Below, one piece after another: positions 57,784 through 64,000 of a DNA stretch of 64,000 bases; the first letter of the stretch is position 1, and every line of letters starts with the position of its first letter. The DNA is from Ferrimicrobium acidiphilum DSM 19497 (lineage in GTDB: Bacteria > Actinomycetota > Acidimicrobiia > Acidimicrobiales > Acidimicrobiaceae): assembly GCF_000949255.1 (NCBI RefSeq), contig NZ_JXUW01000014.1, positions 1 to 64,000 of the forward strand. The letters are read 5' to 3'. The notes beneath the pieces are model-generated. The model saw nothing but the letters and a program-made list of their open reading frames with translations. It was not told where the DNA came from and did not search any database. A program made the translations under genes and the position numbers.

Positions 57784-58581
57784 GTGGGGGAGTTGGCTGA
57801 GGTAGAGGTCCAACAACAGGGCGCGACGATGATTATTACCATTAATCGCCCTGAACAAATGAACTGTGTTAACGACAAGGTGGCAGAGGGAATTACCGAG
57901 GCACTCCAGGATGCGGAGGCTGATTCGGCGGTGCGCAGTGTGATCCTCACCGGTGCAGGCGATCGCGCGTTTTGTACAGGGATGGATCTCAAGTTCGCAG
58001 CCACCCACGGTAGTAGTAGCGTCATTATTCCTGGTCGTGGCTTCGCCGGCGTGGGCGGATATGATTTCCCAAAGCCGCTGATAGCCGCGGTTAATGGCTA
58101 TGCAGTAGCCGGTGGGCTTGAGATAGTCCTTAATTGTGATCTCATAGTCGCGACCGAAGACGCACGCTTTGGCCTACCTGAAGCTAAGCGAGGGCTGTTA
58201 GCCACTGGCGGTGGGCTGGTTCGGTTGAGCGAATTAGTCGGTCGTAGCGTTGCGATGGAGCTAGCGCTAACTAGTGAACCGATATGGGCCGATCGAGCCA
58301 TGGAACTCGGGATGATCAATAGAGTGGTTCCTCGCGAGCGCTTGCTTGCTGAGGCGCTCAGCTTTGCAGACAAGATTGCTGCATCAGGGCCACAAGCGAT
58401 TCTCAATAGCAAGCGGCTCCTACGAGGCTCCTACGCCCGTGCGACTGAGAGGATTTGGCAGCTCAACTCCGAACTCGCTATCGTGACGATGGAGTCGAGC
58501 GAGGCAGCTGAGGGGATGGCGGCCTTCATCGAACGGCGCGAGCCCAGGTGGCAGCGTATGGAGGACGAGTCACTCTCCTGA
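57784..58581 (+). CDS. enoyl-CoA hydratase/isomerase (crotonase family)
   Basis: A 265-residue crotonase-fold protein. The oxyanion-hole segments GAGDRAFCTGMDLKF (about 55-69) and AVNGYAVAGGLEIVLNCDLI (about 98-117) are clear. The glutamate pair of true hydratases is only partly kept: the second-Glu region reads FGLPEAKRGLLATGGG, with Glu but a Gly-rich follow-up, so the reaction (hydration, isomerisation or thioester hydrolysis) is not settled. GTG at 57784 and TTG at 57793 are both possible starts. No neighbour gives a pathway. Confidence 0.85.
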   Translation: MGELAEVEVQQQGATMIITINRPEQMNCVNDKVAEGITEALQDAEADSAVRSVILTGAGDRAFCTGMDLKFAATHGSSSVIIPGRGFAGVGGYDFPKPLIAAVNGYAVAGGLEIVLNCDLIVATEDARFGLPEAKRGLLATGGGLVRLSELVGRSVAMELALTSEPIWADRAMELGMINRVVPRERLLAEALSFADKIAASGPQAILNSKRLLRGSYARATERIWQLNSELAIVTMESSEAAEGMAAFIERREPRWQRMEDESLS

Positions 58582-58678
58582 CGCACCTCGTCCTATCTCA
58601 AGGACTCTTGTTGCGGTGATTTTGCTGGAGAGTTCATTCGCTGTAATGTGCCAGAGTACTGGTATTTGCTTTGCGGCA

Positions 58679-59371
58679 CTAGACCAGGGCATCTCGAGCA
58701 AGCTGGTGGAAGTTGGCGACTGCCTGGGCTAGGTGATCGCGGTGAGCCATCAGTCCAGAGCCGGAGACGAGAATCTCTGCTCCGTTCATGACGCACCCTG
58801 CGAGTGTCTCCTCGGAGATGCCGCCGTCCACCTCAATCTTGGTGTTCGGATTGGTTGCCTCGCGGAGGGCGACTGCCGCCATGATCTTGGCGTCCATCGC
58901 CTCGATATAATGTTGCCCACCGAAGCCTGGATTCACACTCATGATCATTAGTACGTCGACCTGGTCCATGACGTACTCGACGGAGGTGAGTGGTGTTGCT
59001 GGGTTTAGTGCGACTCCAGCACGCACTCCTAAAGATTTGATCAGACTCAGGGTTCTATGGAGGTGGCGGGTAGCTTCGGCATGGACCGTGATTAACTCAC
59101 AACCAGCATCCACGAACTCTCTAACGTAGCGTTCTGGGTCGACGATCATAAGGTGTACCTCGTAGGGGAGAGAGCTATAACGGCGACAGCTTGCGATGAC
59201 GGGTGCCCCGATAGTGATGTTCGGTACGAAAAGCCCATCCATGACGTCCCAGTGAATCCGATCGACTCCGGCCCTCTCGAGCGCGGCTAACTCCTCGCCG
59301 AGGCGTCCAAAGTCACATGGTAGGACGGAGGGGGCGAGTTCGATTACTCTTTCATCCGCCGGTGCTCTCAT
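58679..59371 (-). CDS. rpe: ribulose-phosphate 3-epimerase
   Basis: A 230-residue TIM-barrel enzyme of the pentose phosphate pathway that interconverts ribulose 5-phosphate and xylulose 5-phosphate. APSVLPCDFGRLGEEL (about 13-28), metal-binding IHWDVMDGLFVPNIT (about 41-55), VHLMI, MSVNPGFGGQHYIE and VDGGISEETL hold the two catalytic Asp and the phosphate site. The ATG at 59371 is chosen because GGAAGGAG lies nine bases upstream; a longer frame to 59434 is not needed. Confidence 0.95.
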   Translation of the reverse strand: MRAPADERVIELAPSVLPCDFGRLGEELAALERAGVDRIHWDVMDGLFVPNITIGAPVIASCRRYSSLPYEVHLMIVDPERYVREFVDAGCELITVHAEATRHLHRTLSLIKSLGVRAGVALNPATPLTSVEYVMDQVDVLMIMSVNPGFGGQHYIEAMDAKIMAAVALREATNPNTKIEVDGGISEETLAGCVMNGAEILVSGSGLMAHRDHLAQAVANFHQLARDALV

Positions 59372-59487
59372 TGTCTCAGATCTCCTTCCGCTGGACTGTT
59401 GCAAGGCGTAGTGCCTGTTCGTATTGATCCTCATGTGGTCAGACTTTCTGAAACCAGAGGGTCGCTTCCCAACTTGTCGAAGAGTGG

Positions 59488-60546
59488 CTACGACCTTCGA
59501 ATGGCAAGGCTCGAACTTCGTCTAGCTTGGCCAACTGCTTGCTCTGTACGCATCGCTAGTTGTCCACATGCTGCATCGATGGTCTGACCTCGCGTGGAAC
59601 GCACGGTGCACCGCACTTCGTTGGCTTGAAGACCTCGTTGAAAGGCGAGCACTCGCTCTCGAGTGCTTCCTCGAACTAGGTAGCCGGGCGTGGGGTTGAG
59701 TGGAATGAGATTCACATGAGCCCTGAGACGGCGTGCGATCGCGCTGAGTTCGTCAAGAGCATCCGGTGTGTCGTTGAAGCCGTCGATCATCGCCCACTCC
59801 AGACTGACTAAGCGAGAGGTGGCTGCGGTCCATCGCTCACAACTAGCAACAATCTGCTCAATCGCATAGCGCCGGTTCAGCGGGATGATCTCTGAACGGT
59901 CGTGATCATTGGCCGCATGCAGTGAGACAGCAAGTGTGAGCGCGAGACCCTCTTTGGCCAGACGTTCAATACCGGGAACGACTCCAACGGTCGAAATAGT
60001 GATCCGGCGTGGCGAGATTCCGAAGCGTTCAACGATGATACGGATCGCAGCCACCACCGCCCGATAGTTAGCAAGTGGCTCTCCCATCCCCATGAGAACG
60101 ATGTTGGAGAGTCGGCGTGGAAGCGCAGCCTGCTTGGCTCGATAGACCTGCTCAATGATCTCCGCGGTCGTGAGTTGACGCCCAAAACCTCCTTGGCCAG
60201 TCGCGCAGAAACTACAGGCCATAGCGCAGCCAGCCTGTGTTGAAATGCAGACGGTCGCTCGCCGAGGGTACTCCATGAGCACGGTTTCGATTCGATGCCC
60301 TCCATCGATCTCATAGAGCCATTTGCGTGTGGTCATGTCATCGCTCAAGGTCACGCTGAGCTCGTTCAGGCCGAGAGGATAGTCGGTATCGAGTTGGGCA
60401 CGCAACCGAAGGGGGAGGTTGGTGATCGCTGAGACCGGCAGAGCCTTCTGGAATAGCCCCTCGAAGAGCTGGTCGGCCCGATAGCGTGCGCCAAGGACCT
60501 CCTCAGCTACTGCATGGTCGAGGTCGAAGAGTGAAGGCACATCCAT
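59488..60546 (-). CDS. rlmN: dual-specificity 23S rRNA/tRNA adenine C2 methyltransferase RlmN
   Basis: A 352-residue radical-SAM enzyme that methylates A2503 of 23S rRNA and A37 of some tRNAs. The iron-sulphur motif is Cys107-Cys111-Cys114 in GCAMACSFCATG; MGMGEPLANY and SLHAANDHDRSEIIPLN follow. The catalytic C-terminal Cys is in TIDAACGQLA (about 337). It lies 116 bases after the start of rpe on the same strand, upstream in transcription order. Confidence 0.96.
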   Translation of the reverse strand: MDVPSLFDLDHAVAEEVLGARYRADQLFEGLFQKALPVSAITNLPLRLRAQLDTDYPLGLNELSVTLSDDMTTRKWLYEIDGGHRIETVLMEYPRRATVCISTQAGCAMACSFCATGQGGFGRQLTTAEIIEQVYRAKQAALPRRLSNIVLMGMGEPLANYRAVVAAIRIIVERFGISPRRITISTVGVVPGIERLAKEGLALTLAVSLHAANDHDRSEIIPLNRRYAIEQIVASCERWTAATSRLVSLEWAMIDGFNDTPDALDELSAIARRLRAHVNLIPLNPTPGYLVRGSTRERVLAFQRGLQANEVRCTVRSTRGQTIDAACGQLAMRTEQAVGQARRSSSLAIRRS

Positions 60547-60635
60547 AAGGCTAGTCAGTGGGAACGACCTTTAACGTGATCGCGGAGGGTGACTCAAAGG
60601 TTCTTGATCATCCTCTATTGTTTCGTCGTTGATAG

Positions 60636-61661
60636 TTAACCCGCCTGGACCTTATTGGCAAAGCTGGCATCGATATAGGCTGAGCTACTCAGTGGGTGGT
60701 GATAATCTACGAGGCCATTAGCCAGATAGACCTGTTGCATTGCACTCAAAGTCGAGGTTGGCGGCGCTAGGTTTGGGGCGTAGATGCTTGGCGGCTCCGA
60801 CTTGAGTATGCTGATGGATTCGCCGGTTGCCTTTGCAATGATAGCAAGATTGGCAGAGCTCGTCTGGGCAGATCCTTGCAGGTCTTGAGCGCCTTTGGCT
60901 AGAGCATCAAAAAAGTGTTGAGCTGCCGGCGTTTTGGCAAAGGAACCACCGTAGATGACTCCAACCACGGCAGCGTTGACTGGCGCTGGCGAGACAAGAG
61001 TTCCATCCTTTGCGGCCAAAATCGCGGAGAGGAATGGGGCTGATGGATATGCTGCGGCGACGGAATGGTTGGCGAGCGCTGACTGCATCTCCGGGAACCC
61101 GAGGTTGACTACGTTCACATCAGCAAGCGTCAAGTGGTAAGGCTTTAACGCCTCTGCGAGCAGGTAGCCGCCTGCCGCACCAGAGCCGCCGTCAATAGCA
61201 ATTTTGGCTCCGCGTAGGTCCGAGGCGGTCAACGTCTTGCCTTTGGGGATGACTCCGTTGGCGACTACAAGACCATTGGCTGCTGCACCTGCGGCTTCAG
61301 CCGCCATTGAGCCGACGACCTTGAAGTTCAAGCCTTGCTTAATTGCGTCAAACATACCCGCCGAGAACCCACCAAGGACAACTTGGACGCGATTGGTAGC
61401 TGCGAGGGCGGTAGCACTCTGGCCAGATGAGACTACCGTCAGGTGGACGTTGATGTGTTCTTTGGCGAAATAGCCCTTTGCCATGGCGATATAGAGCGGG
61501 TCAAATAGCGGAATGGGCACATATGCGACGGTTACGTTGGTCGTAACCGGGCTGGCAGTAGTGCTAGTGCTTGTGCTGGAGCTCGTGCTCCCACAGGCGG
61601 CGAGCACCCCTGACGCCCCAAGGGCGATTAATGCTGTAGTTAACCGATGTGTTCGACGCAT
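60636..61661 (-). CDS. ABC transporter substrate-binding lipoprotein (NMT1/SsuA-like)
   Basis: A 341-residue lipoprotein with lipobox VLAAC (Cys at about residue 23) and a Ser/Thr linker. The binding domain has the NMT1/SsuA pattern: IPLFDPLYIAMAKGYFAKEH, VQVVLGGFSAGMFDAIKQGL and LRGAKIAIDGGSGAAGGYLL. It would catch a small anion or organosulphur or pyrimidine compound outside the membrane. AGAAGGA precedes the ATG. Last gene of an ATPase-permease-binding protein unit, 148 bases after the permease. Confidence 0.88.
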   Translation of the reverse strand: MRRTHRLTTALIALGASGVLAACGSTSSSTSTSTTASPVTTNVTVAYVPIPLFDPLYIAMAKGYFAKEHINVHLTVVSSGQSATALAATNRVQVVLGGFSAGMFDAIKQGLNFKVVGSMAAEAAGAAANGLVVANGVIPKGKTLTASDLRGAKIAIDGGSGAAGGYLLAEALKPYHLTLADVNVVNLGFPEMQSALANHSVAAAYPSAPFLSAILAAKDGTLVSPAPVNAAVVGVIYGGSFAKTPAAQHFFDALAKGAQDLQGSAQTSSANLAIIAKATGESISILKSEPPSIYAPNLAPPTSTLSAMQQVYLANGLVDYHHPLSSSAYIDASFANKVQAG

Positions 61662-61809
61662 TGGATCCGATCCTTCTTGCTGTTTATTGAGGGTCTGCGA
61701 AGGTGCCGGATTGGCTCGCAGCGCTCGTTTTGGCGATTGTTTCAGGGGAGTATAGCAACCAACTGACCTGCTGGCTGCTTATTGAACACCGTCGTTAAAG
61801 CGATTGTCG

Positions 61810-62643
61810 CTAGTCGTGGGAGCTGCGCCTAGACCAGGGCATGACCTTGCGTGCTATAAGTTCAATAATGCCGGTCAATACGACTCCAACGAGTGCGATG
61901 GTTATGAGTCCTACGTACATCTGGTTGGGTTCGAAGAGCTGCCAGGAATTCCAAACGAGGTATCCGAGTCCGCTGTTAGCGGCTACGAATTCAGTGGCGG
62001 TAACTACCACAAGTGCCAACGCTGCAGCTACTCGGAGACCGGTGAAGACGGCAGGAAGACTTCCAGGGATGAGTACATGCCAGAACAGTCGTCTCCCCTT
62101 GGCGCCATAAGCTCGCCCGGCCTCCAGCAGTTGCGGATCGATGGAACGCACGCCAGCCATGGCGTTGATCTCGAGTACAAAGAAGGAGACGGCAGCTACC
62201 GTCAAGATCTTTGGAGTCTCGCCAATCCCGAAAATAACAAGGAGTAGTGGCAGTACGGCGATCTGAGGCACGGCATATAAGGCGGCAAAAAGTGGTGAAA
62301 AGGCAGCTCGCAAAGTGCGAAATATGCCTAGTACTATTCCGACAACGATACCCAGAGCGCCTCCGGTGACGAAGCCGACGATCAGACGGAGAGAGGTGAT
62401 GCCGAGATCATGTGTAAGGACGCCATTTTTAACAAGCGTGATCGCGGTGGAAAAAATGGTGCTTGGTGGCGTGAAGATCTTGGCGTCGATGAGGTTGGTA
62501 GAGCTGGCGAGCTGCCATAGAAGGAGGAGTGCGATCGGCGTTGCGACCCCTAGAGCGAGATCGCGATGTCGGAGCCGCCTGCTCCGTAGCGCGCTCCGAT
62601 CAAGTTCTTGGTTGATGGGGTTGTTTGGGATAGAGATGGTCAA
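61810..62643 (-). CDS. ABC transporter permease (SsuC/TauC family)
   Basis: A 277-residue permease with six hydrophobic segments and the family's inner loop LEAGRAYGAKGRRLFWHVLIPGSLP, where the Gly in the EAA-like motif contacts the ATPase. The TTG start overlaps the stop of the ATPase gene by four bases (TTGA). It belongs to the nitrate/sulfonate/taurine importer family. Confidence 0.92.
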   Translation of the reverse strand: MTISIPNNPINQELDRSALRSRRLRHRDLALGVATPIALLLLWQLASSTNLIDAKIFTPPSTIFSTAITLVKNGVLTHDLGITSLRLIVGFVTGGALGIVVGIVLGIFRTLRAAFSPLFAALYAVPQIAVLPLLLVIFGIGETPKILTVAAVSFFVLEINAMAGVRSIDPQLLEAGRAYGAKGRRLFWHVLIPGSLPAVFTGLRVAAALALVVVTATEFVAANSGLGYLVWNSWQLFEPNQMYVGLITIALVGVVLTGIIELIARKVMPWSRRSSHD

Positions 62644-63413
62644 CGAGACTCCATTGACGCCATCACCTCGTCATGAAGGTCATTGAGTATCGCATCTTTG
62701 AGGGCGACAAAACGTGGATCAGTCATGTTGTGCAAGCTACGCGGTCGCTCTAGTGGGACGTCGAGATTTGCCTTGATCCGCCCTGGCCGCCGACTCATCA
62801 CTGAGACTCGGTCGCCGAGAAGGATGGCTTCGTCGATGGAGTGTGTAACTAGGAGCACTGTCTTGCGAGTCTCCTCCCATAGCCGGAGTAGATCCTCCTG
62901 GATGAGGAGTCTGGTCTGTTCATCGAGTGCTCCCATCGGCTCGTCCATGAGAAGTATGTCGGGTTCAGTGACAAAAGCTCGAGCTATGGAGAGGCGTTGG
63001 CGCATTCCGCCCGAGAGCGCATTCGGGAATGCTTTTTCGAATCCCGCAAGGCCAACCCGCTCAATCCAGATTTGAGAGCGTTGTTTCCGCTCCTCTGGTT
63101 CGACTCCAGCCATCTTGAGTCCAAAGGCGACGTTGTCAAGCACGGTTAGCCACGGGAAGAGCGCATGATCCTGAAAGACAAAGGAGATTCGAGCTGATCC
63201 AGCGTGTTCGACCGACCCTTGGCTCGGAGTTTCGATGCCACCGATGATCCTCAAGAGCGTCGACTTCCCACAACCCGATGGGCCGATAAGCGATGTGAAA
63301 GAGCCCCTTGCCAGGGAAAGGTTAACCTCCTCGAGGGCGAGCACCCCACGTCCATTGGTGGTAAATACCTTGGTAACCGCGCTGGCACGTATGAGCCAAT
63401 CGTCTTCCGCCAC
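62640..63413 (-). CDS. ABC transporter ATP-binding protein (SsuB/TauB family)
   Basis: A 257-residue ATPase with Walker A GPSGCGKST (about 43-51), signature ALSGGMRQRLSIARAFV (about 136-152), Walker B ILLMDEPMGALDEQTR and switch His in VTHSID. It energises the importer. GTG at 63413 follows GGAGAGG; it is first in the unit. No thiamine riboswitch was recognised upstream, so the substrate remains open. Confidence 0.94.
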   Translation of the reverse strand: MAEDDWLIRASAVTKVFTTNGRGVLALEEVNLSLARGSFTSLIGPSGCGKSTLLRIIGGIETPSQGSVEHAGSARISFVFQDHALFPWLTVLDNVAFGLKMAGVEPEERKQRSQIWIERVGLAGFEKAFPNALSGGMRQRLSIARAFVTEPDILLMDEPMGALDEQTRLLIQEDLLRLWEETRKTVLLVTHSIDEAILLGDRVSVMSRRPGRIKANLDVPLERPRSLHNMTDPRFVALKDAILNDLHDEVMASMESR

Positions 63414-63848
63414 GCATCTATCCTCTCCGAAAGATTGTGATGCAGCCTAGCGACCGCCCCTGCTGTCTAGCACCACTTATGTTTTGGTCCAATCTGCTCC
63501 ACCAGAGGGCTTCTCGATTGGGTGTGGGTCGGTGTCTGTCACTTCGTCTCCATATCCACGTTGCTGGGCTGGCGAAGGTGACCATGCCTGACATGACACA
63601 CCTACGAGTGGCCATTTCTATGGGCGTAGGCTGTATGGGCATAGATACGACGAATTTGCCTCGTGACGCCCGAGCTATCCCTTATTGCGGTCGTGATCAC
63701 GTTGTTGGCTGTACATGCCCTTCGCTCGTTCGAACTCATCGCCGACAGATATGCGTTGACCGACTCCGATTAGTTTCCCTCCAAAGAGGGTCCTGGCTAT
63801 ACTGAGGGCTAGAGCGTCACGTGCGTCGAGGCGGGAGATGGTCAAATC
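63414..63848. other. intergenic region before the last partial gene
   Basis: No gene of usual length. Plus-strand frame 63437-63805 has poor composition and no ribosome site. A short frame at 63663-63773 is listed separately. The left part should hold the promoter of the ABC importer on the minus strand. Confidence 0.35.
63663..63773 (+). CDS. possible 36-residue membrane peptide
   Basis: GTG at 63663 gives a 36-residue frame (MTPELSLIAVVITLLAVHAL start) with one probable membrane helix and an acidic end (ALTDSD), stop TAG at 63771-63773. There is no clear ribosome site and chance cannot be excluded. Confidence 0.25.
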   Translation: MTPELSLIAVVITLLAVHALRSFELIADRYALTDSD

Positions 63849-64000
63849 ATGCTGATCACGTTGGAAGATAGATTGCTAGACATCTCCTCTCATCTGCCAA
63901 AGCTTCCTGATAGAGTCGTCGGTCGTCTTACGAAGTCGGCGTGGATGATAGCACTGGTAGTCGGGATTCTAGTCCTGTTAGATGCTTTTGATATTGTGAG
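63849..64000 (+). CDS. unrecognised membrane protein, cut by window end
   Basis: ATG at 63849, preceded by GGGAGATGG, opens a frame that runs off the window. The 50 visible residues have a polar helix (LEDRLLDISSHLPKLPDRVV) and the beginning of a membrane segment (MIALVVGILVLLDAF). Too little is present to name a family. Confidence 0.55.
   Translation, partial: MLITLEDRLLDISSHLPKLPDRVVGRLTKSAWMIALVVGILVLLDAFDIV

Noticed and set aside
63414-63700. thiamine (TPP) riboswitch before the ABC importer
   Set aside because: NMT1-like importers can be thiamine-regulated, but the conserved CUGAGA and thi-box segments are absent on the minus strand.
63437-63805. 122-codon plus-strand frame near the window end
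   Set aside because: No ribosome site, low-likelihood composition; part of it overlaps a better but still weak short frame.
1-64000. CRISPR array, prophage or plasmid module
   Set aside because: No regularly spaced direct repeats, integrases, capsid or replication genes were seen; the only tandem repeats are inside coding genes.

Overview
The window looks like the chromosome of an acidophilic, motile actinobacterium, most likely of the class Acidimicrobiia (Ferrimicrobium/Acidimicrobium-like). Three things suggest this: the actinobacterial gene order tRNA-Leu(CAG)-fhaA-fhaB-pstP-pbpA-pknB with convergent trpG; a complete Gram-positive-type flagellar export and basal-body cluster (no P- or L-ring genes), which is uncommon in actinobacteria; and a large secreted sedolisin (acid-active S53 protease). 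The genus is inference; no rRNA gene is present to settle it. DNA is moderately GC-rich and starts are ATG, GTG and TTG. Many genes that are not translationally coupled lack a Shine-Dalgarno and instead carry a TAnnnT -10 hexamer exactly six bases before the start codon, the signature of leaderless transcripts.

Layout. 1-0.65 kb: 3' part of an IS630-type transposase. 0.87-4.2 kb: FAD-linked oxidase, methyltransferase, DoxX membrane protein and, convergently, a GDT1/TMEM165 cation transporter sharing a bidirectional terminator. 4.7-11.4 kb: tRNA-Leu and the cell-wall/phosphosignalling operon (two FHA proteins, PP2C phosphatase, penicillin-binding protein, PASTA kinase), missing the usual rodA and pknA, then trpG. 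11.8-16.3 kb: thiolase and a divergent purine-salvage pair (adenine deaminase, NCS1 permease). 16.4-20.9 kb: secreted lipoprotein, histidyl-tRNA synthetase, sedolisin, tRNA-Ser(UGA). 21-25.3 kb: pheA divergent from larB-larC and an aldo/keto reductase, tRNA-Ser(GGA), SRP RNA. 25.3-31 kb: dnaX-recR, then epimerase and crotonyl-CoA carboxylase/reductase divergent from an acetyl-CoA acetyltransferase, which together make an ethylmalonyl-CoA pathway segment. 31.4-35 kb: two cyclophilins, divergent from lysC-asd.

35.6-57.5 kb is the centrepiece: a single-strand flagellar supercluster. Three small overlapping genes of unknown function with a FliA-like promoter candidate precede flgB-flgC-fliE-fliF-fliG-fliH-fliI-fliJ, a two-domain peptidoglycan hydrolase, fliK-flgD-flgE-flbD-motA-motB-fliL-fliM-fliN-fliO-fliP-fliQ-fliR-flhB-flhA, an flhF-position protein with no visible P-loop and a two-helix membrane protein. 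It encodes rod, MS-ring, C-ring, export gate and ATPase, hook and stator. Filament, flagellin, chemotaxis and sigma-28 genes are not in the window.

57.5-64 kb: a short antisense ORF, crotonase, ribulose-phosphate epimerase, rlmN, an ABC importer of the nitrate/sulfonate/NMT1 type, and the start of an unrecognised membrane protein cut by the window edge. No CRISPR array and no plasmid or phage module were seen; apart from the IS remnant this reads as core chromosome, and the novelty lies in lineage-specific departures inside conserved operons.
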